From contig UQHT01000011.1 in assembly GCA_900540875.1 (NCBI GenBank), positions 1 to 64,000 of the forward strand: DNA of 64,000 nt, read 5' to 3'. Position 1 is the first letter of the stretch. Every line of letters begins with the position of its first letter. Positions 15,267-24,481 of this stretch are shown here, piece by piece. The notes beneath the pieces are model-generated. The model made no database searches, was not told the origin of the DNA, and worked only from the letters and a program-made list of their open reading frames with translations. The translations under genes were made by a program, and so were the position numbers. The stretch is from an uncultured Collinsella sp. (GTDB lineage: Bacteria; Actinomycetota; Coriobacteriia; Coriobacteriales; Coriobacteriaceae).

Positions 15267-16226
15267 ATGGGTTTCACGATTCTTGGAACAGGCTCGGCGC
15301 TTCCTAAGCGCAGTGTTTCCAATGACGAGCTGTCCGAGTTCCTCGATACCTCGGATGAGTGGATTTTTACCCGCACAGGTATTAAGAGTCGCCATGTATG
15401 CACCACCGAGTCACTTGACGACCTTGCCGTAGCGGCGAGCGAGCGGGCACTCCAGGTGTCCGGAATCGACGCGAGCCAGCTGGATTTGATCGTCTGCTCG
15501 ACGACGACGGGTGACCACCTTGTTCCCGCCGAGGCGTGTGCCGTTGCTGAGCGACTGGGCGCGACGTGCCCTGCCTTCGATGTCTCGGCTGCCTGCGCCG
15601 GCTTCGTATTTGCGCTCGATGTTGCCGAGGGCTATATCGCCCGAGGACGAGCCAAGCATGTGCTTGTCGTTGCCGCCGAGCAGATGACGCGCGCGCTCGA
15701 CTGGACCGACCGCGCCACCTGTGTGCTCTTTGGCGATGGGGCAGGCGCCGCGGTGATTGAGGCTGGGGGAGACAGCCCCCTTGCCGTTGAGCTTTCGACG
15801 GCGCCCGACGTCGAGACGTTGTGCGTTCCCGGTCTGGTCGGCACCTCGCCGTTTAAGGCCTCCGCAGATAGCGAGAGCGTGCTGTCCATGAATGGCCGCC
15901 GCGTGTTCAAGTTCGGCGTCAACGCGATTTGCGACACGGTCCATAAGCTTGCGAGCGATGCGGGCATTTCGGTCGAGGACATCGACCATTTTGTATTCCA
16001 TCAGGCTAACGAACGAATCCTGAGTCAGGCGGTCAAGCGCCTCGGTGTGCCAGACAAGCGCGTGGTTCGAACGCTGCGCGAGACCGGCAACATTTCGAGC
16101 GCATGCATTCCGCTTGCCCTCGACCGGCTGGCAAACGCCGGTGCACTTCACACGGGCGACACCATCGCCCTCGTTGGATTTGGCGCCGGTCTGGATATAG
16201 GTGGCTATCTACTTCGTTGGAAGTAG
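15267..16226 (+). CDS. fabH: beta-ketoacyl-ACP synthase III
   Basis: FabH condenses a starter acyl-CoA with malonyl-ACP to begin fatty-acid synthesis. The 319-residue protein has the thiolase-fold triad: Cys110 in VSAACAGF, His245 in FHQANERI and Asn275 in ETGNISSA. ATG 15267 is chosen over GTG 15264 because AAAGGAGG is better spaced. It is the first gene of a ten-gene fab/acc operon. Its primer preference (acetyl or branched) cannot be read from the sequence. Confidence 0.95.
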   Translation: MGFTILGTGSALPKRSVSNDELSEFLDTSDEWIFTRTGIKSRHVCTTESLDDLAVAASERALQVSGIDASQLDLIVCSTTTGDHLVPAEACAVAERLGATCPAFDVSAACAGFVFALDVAEGYIARGRAKHVLVVAAEQMTRALDWTDRATCVLFGDGAGAAVIEAGGDSPLAVELSTAPDVETLCVPGLVGTSPFKASADSESVLSMNGRRVFKFGVNAICDTVHKLASDAGISVEDIDHFVFHQANERILSQAVKRLGVPDKRVVRTLRETGNISSACIPLALDRLANAGALHTGDTIALVGFGAGLDIGGYLLRWK

Positions 16227-16278
16227 TCGCACATAGGAAATAAAAACGCCCCTAGGGCACAAACAAAGGAGAACTACC

Positions 16279-16515
16279 ATGGCAGATCAGAAGACCTTCG
16301 AGCGCGTTTGCGATGTTATCCGCGAGACCGCCGGTCTTGACGACGTCGAGATGAAGCCCGAGTCCACGCTCGAGGAGATTGGTCTCGACAGTCTGGGCAC
16401 CGTCGAGATCCTCGTCGCCGTTGAGGACGAGTTTGGCATCCAGCTCGATACCGAGGAGAACCCCAAGACGGTCGGCGAGTTCGCCGATACGGTCGAGGCG
16501 GCATTGGAGAAGTAG
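16279..16515 (+). CDS. acpP: acyl carrier protein
   Basis: Acyl carrier protein holds the growing chain on a phosphopantetheine arm. The 78-residue acidic protein has the attachment motif LDSLG with Ser38. An AAAGGAG site lies upstream. It sits between fabH and fabK, and its product is the carrier for all the enzymes of this operon. Confidence 0.95.
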   Translation: MADQKTFERVCDVIRETAGLDDVEMKPESTLEEIGLDSLGTVEILVAVEDEFGIQLDTEENPKTVGEFADTVEAALEK

Positions 16516-16517
16516 AG

Positions 16518-17462
16518 ATGCTCAAGACTCCTCTCTGCGATCTGCTCGGCATCGAAAAGCCCGTGTTCCAGGGCGGTATGGCCTGGATCGCCGACGCCTC
16601 GCTGGCGTCCGCAGTGTCCGAGGCGGGCGGCTTAGGGATTATCGCGGCCATGAACGCCGACGCCAACTGGCTGCGCGACCAGATTCATGAGCTGCGCGCC
16701 AGGACGGATAAGCCCTTTGGCGTCAACGTCATGCTCATGAGCCCGTTTGCCGACGAGGTCGCGCGGGTCGTGATTGACGAGCGGGTGCCGGTCGTCGTGA
16801 CGGGTGCCGGCAATCCCACCAAGTACATGAAGGCGTGGAACGAGGCGGGCATCAAGGTCATCCCGGTCGTTGCCTCGGTGGCGCTGGCGCGTCTCGTGGC
16901 GCGTCGTGGAGCCACTGCCGTGGTTGCCGAGGGTACCGAATCAGGCGGCCATATTGGCGAGACCTCGACGATGGCACTGGTGCCACAGGTTGTCGATGCG
17001 GTCGATATTCCCGTGGTTGCGGCTGGCGGTATCGCCGATGGCCGCGGCGTGGCGGCCGCCTTTATGCTGGGCGCCGCCGGCGTGCAGGTGGGTACGCGCT
17101 TTCTGATCGCAGATGAGTGCACCGTATCGGAGCAGTACAAGGAGATGGTCCTGAAGGCCAACGACACCTCGACGCGTGCGACCGGCCGCTCGACGGGACA
17201 CCCGGTGCGTGCCCTCAAGAGCCCCTTCACTAACGCCTACGCCAAGAGCGAGGCGGCGGGCGTAAGCGTCGAGGAGCTCGGGGCCATGGGCACGGGCGCC
17301 CTTCGCAAGGCCGCCAAGGACGGCAATTACGAAGAGGGCTCGTTTTTGTGTGGACAGATTGCCGGCATGGTCAACGAGCGCCAAAGCGCACGTGAAATCG
17401 TTGACGACCTGGTCGATGGCGCCGAGCACGTCCTGAAGGGTGCGTGCGCATGGGTGGCGTAG
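16518..17462 (+). CDS. fabK: enoyl-ACP reductase II (FMN)
   Basis: FabK is the flavin-dependent enoyl-ACP reductase that completes each elongation cycle with NAD(P)H. The 314-residue TIM-barrel protein begins with LLGIEKPVFQGGMAWIAD and has the catalytic-region motif EGTESGGHIG and the FMN phosphate segment VVAAGGIADGRGVAAA. No FabI-type reductase gene is in the cluster, so this is probably the only one, which would imply low triclosan sensitivity. It starts 2 bp after acpP and overlaps fabD. Confidence 0.94.
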   Translation: MLKTPLCDLLGIEKPVFQGGMAWIADASLASAVSEAGGLGIIAAMNADANWLRDQIHELRARTDKPFGVNVMLMSPFADEVARVVIDERVPVVVTGAGNPTKYMKAWNEAGIKVIPVVASVALARLVARRGATAVVAEGTESGGHIGETSTMALVPQVVDAVDIPVVAAGGIADGRGVAAAFMLGAAGVQVGTRFLIADECTVSEQYKEMVLKANDTSTRATGRSTGHPVRALKSPFTNAYAKSEAAGVSVEELGAMGTGALRKAAKDGNYEEGSFLCGQIAGMVNERQSAREIVDDLVDGAEHVLKGACAWVA

Positions 17463-18376
17463 CGTTTCTGTTTGCCGGCCAGGGCGCCCAGCACCCCGCG
17501 ATGGGCGTCGACCTGATCGAGGCATCGCCGGCGGCCGCCGAGGTGTTCGCCATTGCCGACGAGGTGCGCCCGGGGACCAGTGAGCAGTGCCGAAGCGCCT
17601 CCAAGGAGGAACTCTCGCAGACCGAGAACACGCAGCCGTGCGTGTTCGTTCACGATTTGGCAGCGGCTGCCGCCCTGCGTGAGCGCGGCGTGGTACCTAC
17701 CGCCTGTGCGGGTTTTTCGCTTGGCGAGGTCGCCGCGCTCACCTTTGCGGGGGCGTTCGATACGCGAGCGGGTTTTGAGCTCGTATGTGAGCGTGCGGCA
17801 TTGATGGCCACGGCGGCCGAGCGTCACCCCGGCGGCATGCGCGCCGTCATCAAACTCGATGCGGCGCAGGTCGAGGGCTTGGCAAAACAGGCCGGCGAGG
17901 ACTGCTGGCCGGTCAACTACAACAGCCCCCAGCAGACGGTTGTGGCCGGAGCGCCCGAGGCGCTGCAGGAGCTCGACGTTCTAGTGAAAGAGGCTGGCGG
18001 TCGCGCCATGAAGGTCGCGGTGTCGGGTGCATTCCATAGCCCCTATATGGCCGAGGCGACCTGTGGCCTTGCTGCATATATCGAGGCCGGTCACGCGCCG
18101 TCCCCGCTGCTGATTCCTGTTATGGCAAATATGACAGCGGCGCCCTATCCGGCCGACCCGCAGGCGGCAGCGGAGATGCTGGCCAACCAGGTGAGTCATG
18201 CCGTGCGCTGGGTCGACACGCTGCATGCTCTGCAGGATCAAGGCATCGACACGTTTATTGAGGTCGGCCCTGGCAAAACGCTGTCGGGCCTGGCCAAGCG
18301 TACGCTGAGCGACGTTCGCGTGTATTCGTGCGAAACGGCCGAGCAGGTCGCAGCTATTGCCGACGAGCTCGCATAG
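17450..18376 (+). CDS. fabD: malonyl-CoA:ACP transacylase
   Basis: FabD loads malonyl groups onto ACP. The 308-residue protein has FLFAGQGAQ, the nucleophile elbow GFSLGE (serine) and the partner histidine in SGAFHSPYM. ATG 17450 gives the canonical start MGGVAFLFAGQG and a good distance from GAAGGG; GTG 17444 is possible. The gene overlaps the end of fabK by 13 bp, suggesting translational coupling. Confidence 0.94.
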   Translation: MGGVAFLFAGQGAQHPAMGVDLIEASPAAAEVFAIADEVRPGTSEQCRSASKEELSQTENTQPCVFVHDLAAAAALRERGVVPTACAGFSLGEVAALTFAGAFDTRAGFELVCERAALMATAAERHPGGMRAVIKLDAAQVEGLAKQAGEDCWPVNYNSPQQTVVAGAPEALQELDVLVKEAGGRAMKVAVSGAFHSPYMAEATCGLAAYIEAGHAPSPLLIPVMANMTAAPYPADPQAAAEMLANQVSHAVRWVDTLHALQDQGIDTFIEVGPGKTLSGLAKRTLSDVRVYSCETAEQVAAIADELA

Positions 18377-18406
18377 TCCACAGGGCTGTAACCCGAAAGG
18401 AATGAC

Positions 18407-19180
18407 ATGGGCAACTTGAACAACGGCGCGCTCGAGCGCAACGACTCACGTCGCGTGGCACTGGTCACGGGCGGCTCGCGGGGTATCGGCCGCGCCTGCG
18501 CTGTCGGTCTGGCGGAGGACGGCTTTGATATCGCCGTCGTCTATGCCGGCAGCGTCGATGCGGCGCGCGAGACGTGCGAAGCCTGTGAGGCGGTTGGCGC
18601 CACGGCACGCGCATATCAATGCGACGTGGCCGATCCCGCTGCCGTCAACGCGTGTGTGGAAGCGGTCCTCAACGACTTTGGTTCCATTTGGGCGCTCGTC
18701 AACAATGCCGGCATCACCCGCGATGGCCTGCTCATGCGCATGGGCGATGACGCATTCGATCGCGTGCTCGATGTCAATCTCAAGGGAACATTCAATATGA
18801 CGCGCGCGCTCACCAAGACCTTTATGCGCCAGCGCGGCGGTTGCGTCGTCAACATGAGCTCGGTCGTGGGCCTGATGGGCAATGCCGGGCAAGCCAACTA
18901 CGCTGCTTCCAAGGCGGGCGTGATAGGGCTTACCAAGGCGGTGGCGCGCGAGCTTGCGCCTCGTGGCGTACGAGCGAACGCGGTCGCCCCCGGGTTTGTC
19001 GAGACAGATATGACGGCAAAGCTCTCGGAGAAGGTGCGTACGGCAACCGAGGAACAGATTCCCCTTAAGCGCATGGCACGCCCCGAGGAAGTGGCCGGCG
19101 TGGTGCGCTTTTTAGCGAGCGATGCGGCTGCTTACATTACGGGCGAGGTCGTGCGCGTCGACGGCGGAATGGCGATGTAG
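18407..19180 (+). CDS. fabG: 3-oxoacyl-ACP reductase
   Basis: FabG is the NADPH-dependent ketoreductase of the elongation cycle. The 257-residue short-chain dehydrogenase has the cofactor motif TGGSRGIGRA, NNAG, the catalytic serine in VNMSSVVG and YAASK (Tyr, Lys), and ends in a typical DGGMAM. About 12 residues before the Rossmann fold are extra. A GAAAGGA site precedes the ATG. Position and neighbours exclude other SDR roles. Confidence 0.94.
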   Translation: MGNLNNGALERNDSRRVALVTGGSRGIGRACAVGLAEDGFDIAVVYAGSVDAARETCEACEAVGATARAYQCDVADPAAVNACVEAVLNDFGSIWALVNNAGITRDGLLMRMGDDAFDRVLDVNLKGTFNMTRALTKTFMRQRGGCVVNMSSVVGLMGNAGQANYAASKAGVIGLTKAVARELAPRGVRANAVAPGFVETDMTAKLSEKVRTATEEQIPLKRMARPEEVAGVVRFLASDAAAYITGEVVRVDGGMAM

Positions 19181-19219
19181 AAACCAGGGCCGAAGAACGG
19201 CTTGGATGAGGAGACCATG

Positions 19220-20467
19220 ATGGAACAGAGAGTTGCAATCACCGGCATCGGTGCCGTATCGCCGCTCGGCAACACCGCGCTTGCCACCTGGGCGGCCATG
19301 TGCGCCGGGACCTGTGGCATCGGCCCGATCACGCACTTCGATACCGATGCGTTTACCGTCAAGGTGGCGGCCGAAGTCAAGGGCTTTGACGGCAACGAGT
19401 ACTTTGGCAAGCGTGACGCCAAGCATCTCGACCCCTGCGTTCAGTTTGCGATGGCGGCTTCGGACGAGGCAATGCACGATGCGGGCTTTGATGTCGAAGG
19501 CGCCATCGATCGTGAGCGCCTGGGCGTCTACGTGGGCTCGGGCGTGGGCGGCATGACGACGCTCGTCGACAACGTCCACACGATCGCCGATCGTGGACCT
19601 CGCCGCGCATCGCCCTATATGATTGCGATGATGATCCCCAACATGGCATCGGGCAATATCGCAATCCGTCACAAGGCAAAGGGACCGACCCTGCCAGTCG
19701 TGACTGCGTGCGCGACCTCGGCCCATGCGGTGGGCGAGGCGTTCCGTGCTATTAAGCACGGCTATGCCGACGCGATCCTCGCGGGCGGTGCCGAGGCGGC
19801 CATTATCCCCGATGCTGTTGCAGGCTTTACGTCCTGCCGCGCATTGACCACCAACCCCGATCCCGCGACGGCCTGCCGCCCGTTCGACGCAGACCGCGAT
19901 GGCTTTGTGATGGGTGAGGGCGCCTGCGTGCTGGTACTCGAGAGCATGGAGCATGCGCAGGCGCGCGGTGCGCACATTTATGCCGAGGTCGTGGGCTACG
20001 GCAACACCGATGATGCCTATCACATTACGAGTCCCGACCCCGATGCCGCCGGCATTGCCCGTGCGATATCGCTGGCGGTAGCCGAGGGCGACGTCAAGCC
20101 TTCCGAGGGTCTCTACATCAACGCCCACGGCACCTCGACCAAGCTCAACGATTCGTCCGAGACGACAGGCATTAAGCGGGCGCTCGGCGAGGACGCGGCA
20201 CGCGCCGCACACGTCTCGTCGACCAAGTCGATGACCGGGCACATGATCGGTGCCACGGGTGCCATCGAGGTCATGGCCTGTGCCATGGCGCTCGAGCAGG
20301 GCGTGGTGCCCCCGACCATTAACTACCACACGCCCGATCCCGCCTGCGATCTTGATTACACGCCTAATCGCGCGGTTCGCGCCGACCTTACCTGGGCGCT
20401 TTCGACCAACCTGGGCTTTGGCGGGCACAACGCCGCCATCGCGCTGCGTAGATATACGAGGAGCTAG
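19220..20467 (+). CDS. fabF: beta-ketoacyl-ACP synthase II
   Basis: FabF elongates acyl-ACP with malonyl-ACP. The 415-residue condensing enzyme has the nucleophile in TACATSAHA and the two histidines in NAHGTST and KSMTGHMIGATGA. ATG 19220 gives the canonical MEQRVAITGIGAVSPLGN with GAGGAG at a suitable distance; ATG 19217 and TTG 19202 are alternatives. No separate FabB is present in the operon. Confidence 0.95.
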   Translation: MEQRVAITGIGAVSPLGNTALATWAAMCAGTCGIGPITHFDTDAFTVKVAAEVKGFDGNEYFGKRDAKHLDPCVQFAMAASDEAMHDAGFDVEGAIDRERLGVYVGSGVGGMTTLVDNVHTIADRGPRRASPYMIAMMIPNMASGNIAIRHKAKGPTLPVVTACATSAHAVGEAFRAIKHGYADAILAGGAEAAIIPDAVAGFTSCRALTTNPDPATACRPFDADRDGFVMGEGACVLVLESMEHAQARGAHIYAEVVGYGNTDDAYHITSPDPDAAGIARAISLAVAEGDVKPSEGLYINAHGTSTKLNDSSETTGIKRALGEDAARAAHVSSTKSMTGHMIGATGAIEVMACAMALEQGVVPPTINYHTPDPACDLDYTPNRAVRADLTWALSTNLGFGGHNAAIALRRYTRS

Positions 20468-20470
20468 AGC

Positions 20471-20944
20471 ATGGATTCCAAAAGACTTGCCGAGATAGCC
20501 GATGTGATGGAGGACCGCGGCCTTACGCGCGTACGTGTTGAGGAGCCCGATGGCACCGCGGTCGAACTCGAGCGCGCGAGTGCCGCGCAGCCGGTTGCCG
20601 TGCCCATGCCTATGCCGAGCGCCATGGCCGCTCAAGTTGCAGCTCCCACAGTCGCGCCTGCCGCACCGGAGCCCGCCACGCAGATACCTGCCGCCGCGCC
20701 GGAGCCCAAGGGCACCGAGGTGACTGCTCCCATGGTGGGCGTCTTCTATGCTGCCCCTGCGCCGGGCGACGAGCCGTTTGTGCGCGTGGGCTCCAAGGTC
20801 AAGGCCGGCGAGACCCTCTGCATCATCGAGGCCATGAAGGTTCTCAACGAGGTGACGGCCGAGGCAGACGGTGAGGTGCTCGAGATCTGCGTGGCCGACG
20901 GCGACCTCGTGGAGTTTGGCAGCTGCCTCATGAGGATCGGATAG
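20471..20944 (+). CDS. accB: biotin carboxyl carrier protein of acetyl-CoA carboxylase
   Basis: AccB carries carboxybiotin between the biotin carboxylase and carboxyltransferase parts of acetyl-CoA carboxylase. The 157-residue protein has a short N-terminal domain, an Ala/Pro-rich linker (about residues 38-82) and a biotinyl domain with Lys123 in EAMKV. It should be the substrate of the BirA encoded just upstream of the operon. It starts 3 bp after fabF. Confidence 0.95.
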   Translation: MDSKRLAEIADVMEDRGLTRVRVEEPDGTAVELERASAAQPVAVPMPMPSAMAAQVAAPTVAPAAPEPATQIPAAAPEPKGTEVTAPMVGVFYAAPAPGDEPFVRVGSKVKAGETLCIIEAMKVLNEVTAEADGEVLEICVADGDLVEFGSCLMRIG

Positions 20945-20953
20945 GTGATATCC

Positions 20954-21376
20954 ATGAACAAAGAAGAGCTCAAGAAGCTGTTGCCGCATCGCGAGCCGAT
21001 GCTTTTGCTCGACGAAGCCGAGCTGGTGGGCGACGAGGCCCACGGCAAGATCACGATTACAGGCGACGAGTACTTTTTGCAGGGACATTTTCCGGGAAAC
21101 CCGGTCGTTCCCGGCGTGATTCAGTGCGAGATGCTCGCCCAGAACTGCTGCGTGCTGCTGATGGGCGATGAGGAGGCGCGCGGCGCGACGCCGTTCTACA
21201 CGAGTCTGGACAAGGTGCGCTTTAAGCGTCCGGTGCGCCCGGGCGACACGGTGGATCTAGTGTGCTCCATCACGCGTGCGCGCGGGCCGTTCCGCTTTGC
21301 GACGGGTACTGCGAGCGTCAACGGTGAGGTTTGCTGCCGCGCCGATATGTCTTTTGCACTCATGCACGAAAGTTAA
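20954..21376 (+). CDS. fabZ: 3-hydroxyacyl-ACP dehydratase
   Basis: FabZ dehydrates 3-hydroxyacyl-ACP to trans-2-enoyl-ACP. The 140-residue hot-dog protein has LPHREPMLLLD and the catalytic block GHFPGNPVVPGVIQCEMLAQ (His and Glu). ATG 20954 is preferred over GTG 20945 because AGGTGA is correctly spaced. How unsaturated fatty acids are made is not evident, as no FabA or FabM is here. Confidence 0.94.
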   Translation: MNKEELKKLLPHREPMLLLDEAELVGDEAHGKITITGDEYFLQGHFPGNPVVPGVIQCEMLAQNCCVLLMGDEEARGATPFYTSLDKVRFKRPVRPGDTVDLVCSITRARGPFRFATGTASVNGEVCCRADMSFALMHES

Positions 21377-21386
21377 GGAAGGCTCC

Positions 21387-22730
21387 ATGTTCGACAAAGT
21401 GCTCATCGCCAACCGCGGCGAAGTCGCGGTCCGTGTTATCCGCGCGTGCCGCGATATGGGCATCAAGACCGTCGCCGTTTATTCCACGACCGATGCGGAC
21501 GCGCTACACGTGCAGCTTGCCGACGAGGCGTATTGCATCGGCGGCCCGCGTCTTGCCGAGAGCTACCTCAACGACGATGCCGTGCTCACCTGTGCCGTAA
21601 AGTCGGGAGCTAAGGCAATTCATCCCGGCTATGGCTTCTTTTCCGAGAAGGCGAGCTTCGTGCGCGACTGCGACAAGTTCGGTCTGGCGTTTGTCGGTCC
21701 TTCGGCCGAGGTGATCGACAGCATGGGCGACAAGGACGCCGCACGCCGAACGGCCGCTGCTGCGGGCGTGCCCATCGTGCCGGGCTGCGATTTGCTCAAA
21801 AGCCCCGAGGAGGCGACGGCCGAGGCCGAGCGCATCGGCTGCCCCGTGCTTATTAAGGCGCGCGCGGGCGGCGGCGGTCGCGGTATTCGCAAGGTCGAGC
21901 GCGTGGAAGATGCGGCAAAGGCGTTCATCGAGGCGCGTGCCGAGGGTGAGGCCGTTTTTGGCGACGGCGAGTGCTACATGGAGAAGTTCGTTGCGCCGGC
22001 GCATCACGTTGAGGTACAGATTATGGCCGATAAGCAGGGCCATGTGTTTTCGCTCGGCGAGCGCGAGTGCTCGGTGCAGCGCCGCAACCAAAAGCTGATC
22101 GAGGAGAGCCCCGCGCCGTGCCTCGACGGACGCGATGATATTCGCGCGCGCATGCACAAGGCCGCGCGCGACCTGGCTCGTGCCGTTGGCTATGAGGGCG
22201 CTGGCACCATCGAGTTTTTGTACTCAGATGACGGCAATTTCTACTTTATGGAAATGAACACGCGCTTGCAGGTGGAGCATCCGGTTACGGAGTTTGTGAC
22301 CGATACCGACCTGGTTAAGTGGCAGCTGCGCGTGGCTGCCGGCCAGCCTCTGCCCTTTGAGCAGGAGGACGTACCGGTCCGCAACCACGCCATGGAGTGC
22401 CGCATCAATGCCGAAACGCCGGACTATCTACCGTCATGTGGAACGGTCACCGCGTTGCGTGTGCCGGGTGGTCCGCGCGTGCGCTGGGATTCCGCCATGT
22501 TTACCGGAGCGAAAGTTCCGCCGTACTACGACTCCATGCTCGGCAAGCTCATCGTGTGCGCGCCCACGCGTGACGGTGCCATTCGCAAGATGCGCTCGGC
22601 CCTGGGCGAGCTCGTGATTGAGGGCGTGAGCGAAAACAGCGAGCTTCAGCTCGACGTGCTGGCAAACGACGAGTTCTTGTCGGGCATGTACCACACCGAT
22701 CTGATGGGGCATCTCTATGCTGATGAATAG
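21387..22730 (+). CDS. accC: acetyl-CoA carboxylase, biotin carboxylase subunit
   Basis: AccC carboxylates the biotin on AccB using ATP and bicarbonate. The 447-residue ATP-grasp protein starts MFDKVLIANRGEVAVRVIRA, has the glycine-rich loop KARAGGGGRGIRKV, the catalytic segment EMNTRLQVEHPVTE and the usual C-terminal barrel. ATG 21387 is fixed by AAGGAAGG upstream. Its end overlaps the accDA start by 14 bp, which would help keep subunit amounts balanced. Confidence 0.96.
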   Translation: MFDKVLIANRGEVAVRVIRACRDMGIKTVAVYSTTDADALHVQLADEAYCIGGPRLAESYLNDDAVLTCAVKSGAKAIHPGYGFFSEKASFVRDCDKFGLAFVGPSAEVIDSMGDKDAARRTAAAAGVPIVPGCDLLKSPEEATAEAERIGCPVLIKARAGGGGRGIRKVERVEDAAKAFIEARAEGEAVFGDGECYMEKFVAPAHHVEVQIMADKQGHVFSLGERECSVQRRNQKLIEESPAPCLDGRDDIRARMHKAARDLARAVGYEGAGTIEFLYSDDGNFYFMEMNTRLQVEHPVTEFVTDTDLVKWQLRVAAGQPLPFEQEDVPVRNHAMECRINAETPDYLPSCGTVTALRVPGGPRVRWDSAMFTGAKVPPYYDSMLGKLIVCAPTRDGAIRKMRSALGELVIEGVSENSELQLDVLANDEFLSGMYHTDLMGHLYADE

Positions 22731-24441
22731 AAAAGCGAAGACGGTCAACGTCCTCGAGGGGCCGATGACCGAGTCGTGCGCCGAGTTTCCCGCGCGCCAC
22801 GTGTTTATCAAGTGCCCGGAGTGCCGCCGTGTGATCGATGAGGCGCGCCTGCACGACAACCTCGAGGTCTGCCCTCGTTGCGGCAAACACTTTCGCGTGA
22901 GCGGTCGCGCGCGCATGCGCATGACGGTCGACGCGGGTACCTTTGAGGAATGGGATGCCAATCTGGCGTCGAAGGACTTCCTCTCGTTTCCCGGTTATGC
23001 CGACAAGCTTAAGAGCGTGAGCGAGCGTTCGGGCGAGCGCGATGCCGTTGTGTGCGGCAGGGGCAAAATCTGCGGCTGCGATACCGCGCTCTTCTTTATG
23101 GATGCCAACTTTATGATGGGCTCAATGGGCTCCGTGGTGGGCGAGAAGATCTGTCGTGTCTTTGAGCGCGCGGCCGAGTTGGGGCTGCCGGTCGTTGGCT
23201 TTACCGTATCGGGCGGCGCCCGCATGCAGGAGGGCGTGACCTCGCTCATGCAGATGGCCAAGATTTCTGCGGCGGTTAGGCGCCACAGCGAGGCGGGCGG
23301 CCTGTATATCACGGTGCTCACCGATCCCACGACCGGAGGTGTAACCGCGAGCTTTGCCATGGAGGGCGACATTATCCTGGCCGAGCCCGATGCCCTGACG
23401 GCATTTGCCGGCCCGCGCGTGATCGAGCAGAACATGCACAAGCGTCTGCCCAAGGGATTCCAGCGTTCCGAGTTTTTGCTGGAGCACGGCTTTTGCGATG
23501 CCGTTGTTCCGCGTGGTGAGATTGCGCTCACGGTAGGCGAGCTGCTGGCGCTGCACGAAGGGCACGCGCCCGGCCTGGGGGCACCGCATGAGATCGTGCA
23601 TACGGGTCGTCGCGACAAAAAGCTGGGACACTTGTTTAAGCGCTCGGCCGCACCAAAAAGCGCGCTCGAAATCGTCAAACAGACTCGCTCGGCGAACCGC
23701 GCCACGGCAGGCGAGATGATCTCGTTGGGTCTCGACGGATTCGTAGAGCTGCACGGCGACCGCTACTTTGGCGACGATGCTGCCGTGGTGGGCGGCATCG
23801 GCTGGAAAGACGGGCGACCCGTGACGGTTATCGCCATCGAGCGCGGTACCACGACCAAAGAGCGCATGCGTCGCAACTTTGGTATGGCACATCCCGAGGG
23901 CTACCGCAAGGCACGTCGCCTGATGCACCAAGCCGAGAAATTTGGTCGGCCGGTTCTGTGCCTGGTTGATACTTCGGGCGCGTTTTGCGGCATCGGTGCC
24001 GAGGAGCGCGGCCAGGGCGAGGCGATTGCCCAGAATCTCATGGAGATGAGCGGCCTTAAGACGCCGATTGTCTCGGTGGTGACAGGCGAGGGCGGCTCTG
24101 GTGGCGCGCTGGCGCTGTCCGTGGCCGACCGCATCCTGATGCTCTCGAGCTCGGCCTATTCGGTCGTGAGCCCCGAGGCCTGTGCGTCGATCCTGTGGAA
24201 GGATACCGAGCGCGCGAATGAGGCCGCTGAGGCGCTTAAGCTCACGGCCCCCGATCTGTTGGCGCTCGGCATCATCGACGGCATTGTTGACGATAGGGGC
24301 CTGTCGCATGAGGAGATCGCCGGTGTCGTCATGTCCTCGGCATTTGATGCCTTCGATACGCTTGGGCAGCTCGACGACGCGACCCTCACAAACCTCCGCT
24401 ACGAAAAGTACCGCGCAATCGGTCAGTACCGCACGATGTGA
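22717..24441 (+). CDS. accDA: acetyl-CoA carboxylase carboxyltransferase, fused beta-alpha subunits
   Basis: This protein transfers the carboxyl group from biotin to acetyl-CoA, giving malonyl-CoA. The 574 residues combine AccD and AccA in one chain. The beta half has the zinc ribbon (Cys33, Cys36, Cys52, Cys55) and the SGGARMQEG and TDPTTGGVTASF motifs. The alpha half, from about residue 310, has ELHGDRYFGDDAAVVGG, GMAHPEGYRKA and GEGGSGGALALSV. In most bacteria these are two proteins; fused forms occur in some actinobacteria. ATG 22717 overlaps accC; ATG 22723 is also possible. This is the last gene of the operon. Confidence 0.94.
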   Translation: MLMNRKAKTVNVLEGPMTESCAEFPARHVFIKCPECRRVIDEARLHDNLEVCPRCGKHFRVSGRARMRMTVDAGTFEEWDANLASKDFLSFPGYADKLKSVSERSGERDAVVCGRGKICGCDTALFFMDANFMMGSMGSVVGEKICRVFERAAELGLPVVGFTVSGGARMQEGVTSLMQMAKISAAVRRHSEAGGLYITVLTDPTTGGVTASFAMEGDIILAEPDALTAFAGPRVIEQNMHKRLPKGFQRSEFLLEHGFCDAVVPRGEIALTVGELLALHEGHAPGLGAPHEIVHTGRRDKKLGHLFKRSAAPKSALEIVKQTRSANRATAGEMISLGLDGFVELHGDRYFGDDAAVVGGIGWKDGRPVTVIAIERGTTTKERMRRNFGMAHPEGYRKARRLMHQAEKFGRPVLCLVDTSGAFCGIGAEERGQGEAIAQNLMEMSGLKTPIVSVVTGEGGSGGALALSVADRILMLSSSAYSVVSPEACASILWKDTERANEAAEALKLTAPDLLALGIIDGIVDDRGLSHEEIAGVVMSSAFDAFDTLGQLDDATLTNLRYEKYRAIGQYRTM

Positions 24442-24481
24442 CAAAGGGACAGTCCACATGTCACATTGGGAAAGGCGTTCC

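Noticed and set aside
19112..21088. Long antisense frame over fabF-accB-fabZ
   Set aside because: It overlaps three certain genes and has no family signature.
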